Shown here: positions 7,188-15,691 of the stretch, one piece after another
Layout of the letters: every line of letters starts with the position of its first letter
Position numbering within the stretch: the stretch's first letter is position 1
Assembly: GCF_000429965.1 (NCBI RefSeq)
Contig: NZ_AUCW01000017.1
Coordinates: 1-64,000 of the forward strand
DNA from: Desulfogranum mediterraneum DSM 13871
GTDB taxonomy: Bacteria > Desulfobacterota > Desulfobulbia > Desulfobulbales > Desulfobulbaceae
DNA: 64,000 bases
Reading direction: 5' to 3'
Program-made: the position numbers and the translations under genes
Notes under the pieces: generated by a model
What the model was told of the DNA's origin: nothing
Databases searched by the model: none
What the model saw: the letters and a program-made list of their open reading frames with translations, nothing else

Positions 7188-9200
7188 TTAGCTCTTATCC
7201 AAAATTTTTCGAATTGTGGTCGCGAGAACTTTACTGCTCACCGGCTTCACCAGGAAGCTGCTGATGCCAAGCTCTTTAACCCTATTTTCGGAATCCTTAC
7301 CACTATAACCGGAGCAGAGGATAACAGGAGTCCCTGGTCTGATGTTTACTATTTCAGCTGCCAACTCGGCCCCTGTCAAATCAGGCATGGTCTGGTCTGT
7401 GAGAACGAGATCAAAATCATCTGGCGAGGATTGATAGGCTGCAAGGGCTTTTTTGCTGTCACTCATGGCGGTGACCGTATATCCCAGCTCTTGAAGGGTT
7501 TCTTTATACAGTTCGGCAACAAGTTTTTCGTCATCCACCACTAACAATCGTTCATTCCCTTGCGGCAGCGCTTTTTTCTTTTCAGACCCGGGAGCGGCAG
7601 CTTCAATATCTTCAGAACATACCCGGGGCAGGTAGACCTGGAAGGTGGTCCCCTCACCAGGTTCACTGTGGACCGTGATATGGCCGCCATGGCTTTTGAC
7701 GATACCATGCACTATCGCCAAGCCTAACCCTGTTCCCTTCCCATTCTTCCTGGTGGTAAAGTAGGGCTCAAAGATTCGCTCCAAGGTTGGCCGATCCATT
7801 CCATAACCGGTATCGCTAACCTCCAGCCGCAGATACCGACCGGGGGTCAATGCCAGCCCAGCAACTTGTCCATCGTCCTGAGCTACCTCCACAGCGGTCG
7901 AGGAGATCCCTAAAATGCCGCCTGACTCCTGCATGGCTTGGGCGGCATTGGTGCAGAGGTTCACGATGAGCTGATGAATCTGGGTGGGATCAGCGTACAC
8001 CACGGAGGATACGTCTTTTATATCAAGGCTGAATTTGACGGTTGCAGGGATGGATGCCCGGAGCAACTTCAACGCTTCCTTGAGAATATGATGGACGCTG
8101 ATGGGTTGGCGCTGATATTCGCCCACACGGCTGAAGGTCAGGACCTGCTGGACGAGATCTTTAGCCCGGTAACCGGCGTTGATGACCAGCTGTAGCCTTT
8201 GCCAGTCCCTGCTCTCTTGAGGCTGTTCCTGCTGCACCATTTCGCTATAGCCAAGGATGGGCGAGAGGAGATTATTAAAATCATGGGCGATCCCGCCTGC
8301 CAAGGTGCCGATGGCCTCCAATCTCTGGGTCTGGCGGAGCTGCTCTTCGAGCTTCACCCTCTTCTCTTCCTCCCTCTTGCGCTCCGTGATATCTCGCATG
8401 ATTCCCCGTGAAGAGAGAATCCTACCTTGCTCGACCTGGGGAACGGCGTTGACTTCAACATATACGAGGGAGCCGTCCTTGGCGACAAGAATGGCTTCAT
8501 GATTATTGACGGTTTTTCCGGACATCACCTGCCGGAGGGCGGCGGCTGTTTTTTCCCGATTATCAGGATGAACGATCTCAAGGAAATGCGTGCCGATGTA
8601 TTCCTCTCTCGAATAGCCCAGGGTCTGGAGCTCAATGGGATTAGCATCGATAATCACTCCATCCTGGCCAATGATATGGATCATATCCGAGGCGTCATCG
8701 AAAAGGCTCTTGTACCTGGCCTCACTCTTTCCCATGGCCTCAAGGGCCTCTTGAAGTTCAGCGGTGCGCTCAGAGACAAGACGCTCTAAATGCTTCTGTA
8801 TGCCGCGCAACTCCATATGTGTTTTTATCCGTGCCAGGATCTCCGCTTCCTGATAGGGTTTTGTGATAAAGTCGACGCCCCCCGCCTCAAATCCCCTGAT
8901 TCTATCGTCTATACGCTGGAGAGCAGTAACAAAGATAATGGGTATCTCCCTGGTACGCTGGTCCTCCTTCAAGCGCCTGCAGACCTCAAAGCCATCCATT
9001 TCAGGCATTTTCACGTCAAGCAGGATCAGGTCCGGTGGCCGGGCTTGAGCAGCCTCAATGGCCATGTGCGGTTTTTTGGTGGGGCGGACCTTATAGCCGG
9101 CACGAGTGAGTATGTCGGTTAACAGTTGCAGATTGGCAGGTATGTCGTCAAGCGCCAGTATATCGCCTGTATAGTGTGGCCTCCCGCTGTTCTCAGTCAT
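7188..9200 (-). CDS. Hybrid histidine kinase: REC-PAS-HisKA-HATPase-REC
   Basis: A 670-residue soluble protein. The N-terminal receiver (about 12-130) has DDIP, LILLDVKMPEMDG and TKPY, so its phospho-acceptor Asp is present. A coiled coil follows, then a PAS domain (about 165-285, ending RDITERKREEE), a HisKA with phospho-acceptor His in LAGGIAHDFNNLL, an HATPase with GTGLGLAIVHGIVKSHGG, and a C-terminal receiver with LLVVDDE and LVLTDQTMPD. It lacks a membrane anchor and overlaps by 8 bases the upstream membrane kinase gene (9193-12318), implying translational coupling. It likely takes phosphate from, or works beside, that kinase. No DNA-binding output is encoded with the pair. Confidence 0.9.
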   Translation of the reverse strand: MTENSGRPHYTGDILALDDIPANLQLLTDILTRAGYKVRPTKKPHMAIEAAQARPPDLILLDVKMPEMDGFEVCRRLKEDQRTREIPIIFVTALQRIDDRIRGFEAGGVDFITKPYQEAEILARIKTHMELRGIQKHLERLVSERTAELQEALEAMGKSEARYKSLFDDASDMIHIIGQDGVIIDANPIELQTLGYSREEYIGTHFLEIVHPDNREKTAAALRQVMSGKTVNNHEAILVAKDGSLVYVEVNAVPQVEQGRILSSRGIMRDITERKREEEKRVKLEEQLRQTQRLEAIGTLAGGIAHDFNNLLSPILGYSEMVQQEQPQESRDWQRLQLVINAGYRAKDLVQQVLTFSRVGEYQRQPISVHHILKEALKLLRASIPATVKFSLDIKDVSSVVYADPTQIHQLIVNLCTNAAQAMQESGGILGISSTAVEVAQDDGQVAGLALTPGRYLRLEVSDTGYGMDRPTLERIFEPYFTTRKNGKGTGLGLAIVHGIVKSHGGHITVHSEPGEGTTFQVYLPRVCSEDIEAAAPGSEKKKALPQGNERLLVVDDEKLVAELYKETLQELGYTVTAMSDSKKALAAYQSSPDDFDLVLTDQTMPDLTGAELAAEIVNIRPGTPVILCSGYSGKDSENRVKELGISSFLVKPVSSKVLATTIRKILDKS

Positions 9201-12200
9201 TCTTCACCTTCCCCTGATCTTCGCAAAAATCATTCAGGACCCTATACACAAGGTTAAGCTCAAATCTCTTCACATACCTGCCGAGAATAACAGCCAGTTC
9301 AGGATCATGGGCGGCCACCTCGTCGATTTGATCCATGACGGCTTCTATGTCCAGCTCCCTGGCTGAGCCGGAAAGGCGCCTTAAAAGATCAACAGGCAGC
9401 TTCCCCAAGGCCGCGCTCTCTATTGGCGCCCTCTCCTCCTCTTCCCCTTTTTCCGCGCCCTGTTCAGCATAGCGGTAACAGACACCCAGCTGCTGCTCCA
9501 GGCAGTCAAAGATCTCATGGGCCTGGAACGGCTTGCGCACCACCTCATTACAGCCGGCCTCCAGAATGCTCTTCCGCTGTTCCCTGAAGGCACTGGCAGT
9601 GATGGCGACGATCTTCACCCTATCCCCGCCGGGAAGTTGGCGAATCTTTGCCGTGGCCCGGTAGCCGTCCATCACCGGCATGCGCATATCCATCCAGATG
9701 AAGTGGGGCTGCCACTGCTCGAACAGAGCGACCCCCTGCTCGCCGTTTTCCGCCTCCCGTATCTCGAAACCCGCCTGGAGAAGCAAGCTGCTCAACAGCA
9801 AGCGGTTCTCCGGGATGTCCTCCACCACCAGGATGCGCCACGCGGTATGGCCGGCTGCCAGCCCCACCACGGTCCGCCTGGCAGCCCCAGCAGGGCTGGC
9901 CTCTGCTGCCTTGGCCAGGGCCAGAGGCAGTTCGACGCTGAACAGCGAGCCTTTGCCGGGTGTGCTTTCCACCATGATCCCGCCGCCCATCACTTCTGCC
10001 AAGGACCGGCTGATGGCCAGCCCCAGCCCGGTACCATTGGTTGAGGTCGAAAAGTTGCCGAGTCGGACAAAGGGCTCGAATATGCGTTGCAACTGTCCCG
10101 CCGGGATGCCGGGACCGCTGTCCTCCACCTCCAACTGGAGGAGGACCATGGCTGGATCGGCATCTACCGGTATGGTGCGGGCACGCAGGGCAATGTCGCC
10201 TTTTCCGGTGAAGCTCACCGCATTGGCCAGCAGATTGATGAGGATCTGCCGCAGCCTGCCAAGGTCGGCCTTGACGGTTTGAGCCAGCTGCGGATCGAGC
10301 TGGAGCTCGAAGTTCAACTGGGCCTTCCCGGCACGCAGCTCAAACATCCGTCCGATATCCTTAAGCATCTGCGGCAGGTCAAAGGCCTCTGCTTCCGGCT
10401 CGGCCCGCCCTGCCTCGATCTTGGAAATTTCCAGTACATCGTTGATCATTGCCAGCAGGTGCTCACCGCTGCGGTTGATGATGGCAAGCTTCTCCTGTTG
10501 GCCGCCGGTGGCATTGGGGTCAGCTGCCATCATCTCGGAAAAGCCGAGGATGGCGTTCAGCGGGGTGCGTAATTCGTGGGACATGTTTGCCAGAAAGATA
10601 CTCTTGGTCCGATTGGCGATTTCGGCTCTCTCCTTGGCATCGAGCAGATCATTGGTTCTGGAGGAGACAAGCTCTTCCAGCTGCCCCTGGTGCCTGGCCA
10701 ACTGCTCGGCCATATCGGCAAAGCTCTTCCCCAGTTGGTTGAGCTCGGTGATGCGGCTGGGGGAGATCGGCTGCAAGAGATTGCCGTCAGCCAGGGTCTT
10801 GGCAGCCAGGAATAAGTTTGCCAGCGGTTTGGTCAGTGCCTCGGAAAGCGCCATCACCAATAACAAGACGAGGATAATCAGGATGGAGATGATCATCGCC
10901 GAGCGGCTGCCCCCCTTATAGATACCCTCTATGAAAGAGCTTTTCTCGTTGAGCACCACAATCAACCAATCCGGCTGACCAGGATAGGCCGCCACCCTGG
11001 CTAACCAGCTCTGCCTGGTCAGAGGCGTGGCAGTAACAAGCTCGAATCGATAGGAGAGTGCAGCCTTGAGTTGTCGCAGGTCAGGTACCTGGTGGTGTAA
11101 AGCCTGCATCGCTTCCTGTGTTACCAGAGGCAGGTCTTGGTCGGAAATACCGGCAGGTATAGCTGAACCGAACAGAGGATGCCCGTTTCTATCGATGATG
11201 AACACCTGCCTGTTCTCCTCGCGATAGATCGCCCGCCACTCTTCCAGGATGGATTGCACCACCGCCTCTGGCGGGAGATCACCACCGGGACGATTACCAG
11301 CAGCAGCCAGTCTATCCAGACTCTGGGTGACAATGGAGGCTTCCAGGGTCTGGAGCTTGAGCGCAAGCCGAGCAACCGCCTCTTCACCACTATTCAAGGT
11401 GATGTAGGAGACAGCCCCGAAGGTCGCCAACACGAGGAGAACAACCGGAGCGCCGAAAAAAAACCTCGCCGACCAACCTGCAGCCCCTTCACTGTCGACC
11501 AGAGCAGGACGGTCCGGTCCGCTTTGCCAGATGATTTCGCGGCTTCCTCTCTCCCGTATCGTGACATGGTTGTCAATGTCGGCCCAGAAAAGTCCCACCT
11601 TGCGGGCAAGGGGATAGGCGATCAACATGAAAAACGGGGCAAGCAACCAGGTAAGCATGAAGGTCATGAAGATGGACGGCGTAATCCTGGTGTATGAGAT
11701 ATCCGCCGGAAACACCCCTGAAAACGGCCCGCAGATGAAACCCCAACAAGCAGGATAAAAGGCCAGAAAAATCAGGACAAACAAGATATAGCGGCGCCAG
11801 GTCCGCCCCTTACAGAAGTCGGGATCCCTGCCGATAAGGATATAACCGAGCCAATGATACCCGCCGATCAATAAATGTCCGGGAATCCACGACACCAGGT
11901 CATTCAAGGGAAAGCCGCCGATGGCATCAAGGAGAAAGTAGGCTGCGGGAATCGTCAGAATAGCCGGGTACCCGAAGAGGACGGCGCAGAGAAAGACTGC
12001 AAGATCGAAGAGTGATTCAAGACTTTGGGCACCGGGAACCAGCAGGATATGGTGGCCCAGATACTTTCCGGCTGCCATCAACAGAAAGGTCAGCACCATG
12101 CTGATGATAAAACGATTATCAAGGCGATAGCCTTCGCGGGCAATACCCCATCGCCCCCTGACATTGAAACGCAATCCTCCGAAGGCTGCGATTGCAAATG

Positions 12201-12318
12201 CACTCCCTATCGTAAATCCTACCACGCCCCATATTTCCGTAAGGGGCAACGGTATCTTGCTGAACATGCCGTCAATCAAGATAACGAGGTCCCTGAAGTA
12301 TTGAATGAAGTTATGCAT
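9193..12318 (-). CDS. Membrane hybrid histidine kinase with N-terminal multi-pass sensor and HAMP
   Basis: About 1041 residues. The first 240 residues carry six to seven hydrophobic segments, resembling a MASE-type integral sensor. A further membrane segment (VVLLVLATFGAVSYI) leads to a periplasmic Cache-like domain of about 150 residues, another membrane segment (IISILIILVLLLVMALS), a HAMP region (PLANLFLAAKTLADGNL), HisKA (ANMSHELRTPLNAILGFSE), HATPase (GTGLGLAISRS), a receiver (ILVVEDIPEN, IWMDMRMPVMDG, RKPF) and a roughly 80-residue helical tail. ATG 12318 is preferred to the upstream GTG 12351 because CTGGAGTAAAG precedes it. First gene of a two-gene operon with the soluble REC kinase; a sigma-70-like promoter is seen at 12445-12471. 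Confidence 0.9.
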   Translation of the reverse strand: MHNFIQYFRDLVILIDGMFSKIPLPLTEIWGVVGFTIGSAFAIAAFGGLRFNVRGRWGIAREGYRLDNRFIISMVLTFLLMAAGKYLGHHILLVPGAQSLESLFDLAVFLCAVLFGYPAILTIPAAYFLLDAIGGFPLNDLVSWIPGHLLIGGYHWLGYILIGRDPDFCKGRTWRRYILFVLIFLAFYPACWGFICGPFSGVFPADISYTRITPSIFMTFMLTWLLAPFFMLIAYPLARKVGLFWADIDNHVTIRERGSREIIWQSGPDRPALVDSEGAAGWSARFFFGAPVVLLVLATFGAVSYITLNSGEEAVARLALKLQTLEASIVTQSLDRLAAAGNRPGGDLPPEAVVQSILEEWRAIYREENRQVFIIDRNGHPLFGSAIPAGISDQDLPLVTQEAMQALHHQVPDLRQLKAALSYRFELVTATPLTRQSWLARVAAYPGQPDWLIVVLNEKSSFIEGIYKGGSRSAMIISILIILVLLLVMALSEALTKPLANLFLAAKTLADGNLLQPISPSRITELNQLGKSFADMAEQLARHQGQLEELVSSRTNDLLDAKERAEIANRTKSIFLANMSHELRTPLNAILGFSEMMAADPNATGGQQEKLAIINRSGEHLLAMINDVLEISKIEAGRAEPEAEAFDLPQMLKDIGRMFELRAGKAQLNFELQLDPQLAQTVKADLGRLRQILINLLANAVSFTGKGDIALRARTIPVDADPAMVLLQLEVEDSGPGIPAGQLQRIFEPFVRLGNFSTSTNGTGLGLAISRSLAEVMGGGIMVESTPGKGSLFSVELPLALAKAAEASPAGAARRTVVGLAAGHTAWRILVVEDIPENRLLLSSLLLQAGFEIREAENGEQGVALFEQWQPHFIWMDMRMPVMDGYRATAKIRQLPGGDRVKIVAITASAFREQRKSILEAGCNEVVRKPFQAHEIFDCLEQQLGVCYRYAEQGAEKGEEEERAPIESAALGKLPVDLLRRLSGSARELDIEAVMDQIDEVAAHDPELAVILGRYVKRFELNLVYRVLNDFCEDQGKVKND

Positions 12319-12444
12319 CTTTACTCCAGGAGTGACAGGAGATCGCTTCACGGCAGGGTGAGCGTTCCCTCTGGGTCAGATTTCGTTTTCATCGCCCTTT
12401 GGCCGCAACAGCAAAACAAAATATAAATATAAATATAAAATGAC

Positions 12445-12471
12445 CCTATAATACAACATTTTACATGTCAA
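12445..12471 (-). promoter_or_regulatory. Candidate sigma-70 promoter for the kinase pair
   Basis: On the minus strand, TTGACA (12466-12471) and TATAGG (12445-12450) are separated by 15 bases. Downstream is an AT-rich stretch with ATAAAT repeats leading to the kinase start at 12318. The spacing is shorter than the usual 17, so this is a tentative call. Confidence 0.4.
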
Positions 12472-12614
12472 CGCTCTTGCCAGCTTTCCACCAAAGCCCC
12501 TGTAGTGCAATCAGTTTCACCCAGGCGCTGAATAGCGGAAGACAGGGTAACTTTCCTCAATCGCACCTGATTTTCCTTGCCTCAGGACCAGGCATGCTAC
12601 TATAAGTCTCCTCT

Positions 12615-13466
12615 ATGCTAAGAGGATACTTGTTTATACTGAGTGCCGCCCTCTGCTGGGGCTTCATCGGCATATTCTCCAATCTGGCTTTCTCGCAAGG
12701 GATCACGCCAATGGAGGTCGGTTTTTGGCGGGCAGTCATTGCCTGGCTATGCTTTGCCGGGCAGGCAATGGTACAGAGAGAGCTTCGTCTTGATCTACGG
12801 GATATACCTCTCTTGGTCCTGTTTGCCCTCTTTGGGGTCACCCTCTTCTACTTCTGTTATCTCTTCACAGTACAGGAAGGCGGGGCTGCCTTTGCCTCAA
12901 TCCTGTTATACACTGCTCCGGCCTGGGTGCTGATAAGCGCCTATATCCTGCACCGTCACAGGCCAAGCTGCAACCAGGCCCTCTCCATCTGCCTGGTCAT
13001 TGCCGGGGTTTTTCTCATCTCCCGATCCGGAGGCAATGCTGCCGCAGATGTCTCCCTCAGTTATTGGGCAATTTTCACCGGACTTGCCTCGGGCTTCTGT
13101 TACTCCCTCTACTATACCATCGGCAAATACTTCTCAACGAGATACAGCTCGGCCAATCTCTTTCTCTATGTCATGCCCATCGGGGCTGCAGCCCTCTTCC
13201 CCTTTGTCGACTTTGCCCCCAAAAGCCAGCTTGCCTGGATAGCCATTCTCCTGGTGTCGGTAGTTTCAACCTTTGTGGCCAACTATTGTTACTACAAGAG
13301 CCTCAAGTTTCTGGATGCCACCACCTCCTCGATTGTTGCCACAGTTGAACCCGTGGTGGCTGCCGTTGCAGCCTATATCTTTCTGGGCGAATATTTCACC
13401 CTTGCCGGCTATATCGGTGCAGCTGTCATCCTGACAGCAGTATTGATCACCGTGAAGAGGGGCTAA
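12615..13466 (+). CDS. EamA-family (DMT) transporter
   Basis: A 283-residue inner-membrane protein with ten predicted hydrophobic segments arranged as two EamA repeats. The first repeat begins LFILSAALCWGFIGIFSNLA and contains EVGFWRAVIAWLC; the second contains a SGFCYSLYYTIGK segment and ends with the family phrase ATVEPVVAAVAAYIFLGE. Members export amino acids, amines or other small metabolites, but the substrate cannot be read from sequence. The gene is divergent from the kinase pair and stands alone. No strong ribosome site precedes the ATG. Confidence 0.88.
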   Translation: MLRGYLFILSAALCWGFIGIFSNLAFSQGITPMEVGFWRAVIAWLCFAGQAMVQRELRLDLRDIPLLVLFALFGVTLFYFCYLFTVQEGGAAFASILLYTAPAWVLISAYILHRHRPSCNQALSICLVIAGVFLISRSGGNAAADVSLSYWAIFTGLASGFCYSLYYTIGKYFSTRYSSANLFLYVMPIGAAALFPFVDFAPKSQLAWIAILLVSVVSTFVANYCYYKSLKFLDATTSSIVATVEPVVAAVAAYIFLGEYFTLAGYIGAAVILTAVLITVKRG

Positions 13467-13690
13467 GCACACCCACGTAGGGGGCTTGGCTCTATCAGTT
13501 GTTTGCCATCTGCCAGCTGGTACGCAAAGGCATGGAGGTGGCTGGAGAATTTTTCGCCAGGCAGAACGAACGACTTCTGCCTACAGATTATCCAGTAGAG
13601 CCCCTTTACGCCTGTAGAGTTCACCCATTATCGAGGAGCACAGGAAATATCAGATTAAATCTCTACAAAATCGGCTACTCACAAAGCAAC
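13467..13690 (+). repeat. Third repeat family, copy 1 (flanks the PEP-CTERM gene)
   Basis: This segment shares with 15436-15610 the phrases CACCCACGTAG followed by GGCTTGGCT, TTATCCAG followed by AGAGCCC, CCTGTA followed by AGTTCACC, TCGAGGAGCA and CAGATTAAA, in the same order and direction. The two copies are diverged. A short open frame across it is probably not a gene. Together the copies form direct repeats around the PEP-CTERM gene. Confidence 0.65.
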
Positions 13691-14018
13691 AACTACCTGC
13701 CGAACCTTCCGTTTTTTTCCCTGTCAGACATCGGATCCATCCGAATCTCCCAACCGCCTTCTTGATGTAACAACCTTTAGCTTAAATCCCTGTAGCTTCT
13801 GAACCTGAAGGTGAGGTCATACTCCAACCAAAACGGTTCAGATGCGTTGGGTTTCTGACCAAGCCTAATTTCAGCCTGCGCCCTGGTTCCTCTGTCAACC
13901 TGACCGCATTTCATTTGAATCAGAATCACACTCTCTACGCTGACTACTCATATCTCACTCCTGCCAATCCATTTGATACTTGCTTAACGGGTGTCCCCTC
14001 TTTTGCAGCAGGATCAAC
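13691..14018. other. Intergenic, nothing assigned
   Basis: Spacer between the third-family repeat and the putative activator sites upstream of the PEP-CTERM gene. No gene, RNA or clear signal was recognised. Confidence 0.5.
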
Positions 14019-14063
14019 TTCCGCAATTACGGAATACAGGAAATATCGTCCTTTATTCCGGAA
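14019..14063 (+). promoter_or_regulatory. Candidate enhancer sites for the PEP-CTERM gene
   Basis: Two inverted repeats with the same half-site: TTCCGCAATTACGGAA (14019-14034) and TTCCGGAA within TATTCCGGAAATA (14056-14063). They lie about 65-110 bases upstream of the GG of the sigma-54 element, the normal place for enhancer-binding-protein sites. That they bind an activator is inference. Confidence 0.45.
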
Positions 14064-14125
14064 ATAGAGGGTGCCAGATGTCTCCTGTAAGCCTGGAAAC
14101 GCTGGGAACACGTCCAAAACGCAAC

Positions 14126-14142
14126 AGGCACACTTATTGCTT
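14126..14142 (+). promoter_or_regulatory. Sigma-54 promoter of the PEP-CTERM gene
   Basis: AGGCACACTTATTGCTT matches the -24/-12 consensus TGGCACG-N4-TTGCW closely. GG at 14127-14128 and GC at 14139-14140 are separated by exactly 10 bases. The start codon is 80 bases downstream. Confidence 0.7.
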
Positions 14143-14219
14143 AATTTCGACCTGACTGATTGTCAACAGCCAACAAGGACCTTTAACCTAAAAAAAATTA
14201 CAACCACGGAGAGTCTATT

Positions 14220-14852
14220 GTGAAACGAGTAAAGATTGTTGCCAGCATGGCTATTTGTTTGATTATGGCATCTGGTACCGCGAGTGCATTAACGATTGTA
14301 GATCTATATGGCGACAAGGATGGATTCGGCTTAGGATTAACCCATGGCTACACTCAACCGACTTGGCCTGAAGCACCTATAGTTCAGGGGAATCCAGCTG
14401 ATACAGGCACGATAACCGACACGAAACTTTGGTCAGATCAAACATATTCTCATAGTTATGATATTTCCGGAATGTCATCCATCACATCTGTTGAGTTGGA
14501 ATTAATGACTTTTGCCCAAGGCTGGAAGGGAGTATCTAAACTCTATCTGGATGGCCAGTACATAGGGACCTTACTGGACGGTGACAACACCTGGGAGAAT
14601 TCTGATCCCAATGTTAATATTGCCTGGAAGCAGTCTTTTGACTTAACAGCCTACGCAAATGCATTTGATGGAGCAAACACCATGCGGATTGACACCTACA
14701 GTACAGGTGATTGGTGGTACCTGGATTATAGTCAACTGACGATTGAGGGCACTGCCAATCCTTCTCCTGTTCCCGAACCTTCGACAACATTGCTCTTTGG
14801 ATCAGGGCTAGCTGGACTTTGCGGGGTCATGCGTCGCAAACTGAAAAAATAA
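14220..14852 (+). CDS. PEP-CTERM sorting-signal protein
   Basis: A 210-residue secreted protein. A signal peptide occupies 1-23 (MKRVKIVASMAICLIMASGT, then ASA). The mature part is Asp/Gly/Trp/Tyr-rich beta-type sequence. The C-terminus is a full PEP-CTERM signal: VPEPSTTLLFGSGLAGL, a hydrophobic helix, and MRRKLKK. Such proteins are cleaved by an exosortase and delivered to the outer surface, often with exopolysaccharide. No exosortase gene is in the window. The start is GTG with GGAG nine bases upstream. It stands alone, with a sigma-54 promoter upstream and a perfect palindrome terminator downstream. The role of this particular protein is unknown. Confidence 0.88.
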   Translation: MKRVKIVASMAICLIMASGTASALTIVDLYGDKDGFGLGLTHGYTQPTWPEAPIVQGNPADTGTITDTKLWSDQTYSHSYDISGMSSITSVELELMTFAQGWKGVSKLYLDGQYIGTLLDGDNTWENSDPNVNIAWKQSFDLTAYANAFDGANTMRIDTYSTGDWWYLDYSQLTIEGTANPSPVPEPSTTLLFGSGLAGLCGVMRRKLKK

Positions 14853-14878
14853 GAGGAAAATCAGACACAAAGCCACAG

Positions 14879-14906
14879 GGGTCGATCATTAATTAATGAT
14901 CGACCC
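14879..14906 (+). terminator. Perfect 28-bp palindrome after the PEP-CTERM gene
   Basis: GGGTCGATCATTAA is followed directly by its exact reverse complement and then CTTTGTTT. It lies 26 bases past the stop codon, so it is most likely a rho-independent terminator, although a loopless palindrome could also be a protein-binding site. Confidence 0.65.
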
Positions 14907-15435
14907 TTTGTTTAGGGGAATCGTCAGCCTCTCTTTCTTTGCCCAAGAAAAGCAACTCCCTGAGACAGCCGTGTACATTCGGACAAGCCCCTAAGCGGAA
15001 GGAGTGCCTCATTAATGCCTTAACATGTGCAGAACAAAACGCATCTCTACTCAATTGACCACCTTGGATACCGGTACGACTCCTAAAAAATAAGTGACAC
15101 CTTCCCCATCCATCCCACGGTGATAGCTTGGCTGAAAAAAACGCTGTTTCCAATACTACGTTCTGTGATAAGCTTCAGGAACTGTCGCCGCAAGCCCTGG
15201 CGAAGCAAATCTGCTGCGACGCACGTTCCAACCCCTGAGGAGTTCAACCTTTTTATCCTCTTGCGGTAAATCTGCGGGCCACCCCCTGACTTGCAACCCC
15301 GTAACAAACGATATCAGGTTAGTTTAGCCGGAGCTGCAGGAACTTTGACCTAATGATCAAATCAAAGTTTCTTTACCCAAGCCCAAAATTGGCGCCCCTC
15401 CGCTTCCGCCACCTATCAACAGAGGCCAGGCAGAT
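14907..15435. other. Intergenic with possible coding debris
   Basis: No intact gene. On the plus strand around 15128-15235 a frame reads LAEKNAVSNTTFCDKLQEL and continues through SPQALAKQICCDARSNP to a stop. This has protein-like composition but no start and no recognised family, so it may be a gene remnant. Confidence 0.4.
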
Positions 15436-15610
15436 TGCCAAGCATACCCACGTAGCAGGCTTGGCTGTTTTCAGCTGTTTGAAAAGACGACCTTTAACCA
15501 CAAGTTATCCAGAAGAGCCCTTTTCACCTGTACAGTTCACCGGCTCCTCGAGGAGCATAGGAAACACCAGATTAAACTTCAATAATAACGGGCAGTCACA
15601 AAGTAACACC
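15436..15610 (+). repeat. Third repeat family, copy 2
   Basis: Diverged direct copy of 13467-13690, with the same ordered phrases (ACCCACGTAG, GGCTTGGCT, GTTATCCAG, AGAGCCC, TCGAGGAGCA, CAGATTAAA, CACAAAGTAAC). It ends about 80 bases before the next kinase gene and, with copy 1, brackets the PEP-CTERM gene. Confidence 0.65.
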
Positions 15611-15691
15611 TAGTAGCCTAACTGGCCGATTTTTCTAACTATACTGAAAACACCATCCTCTCAAACATCGATAGAGAACAAACCTAACTTT

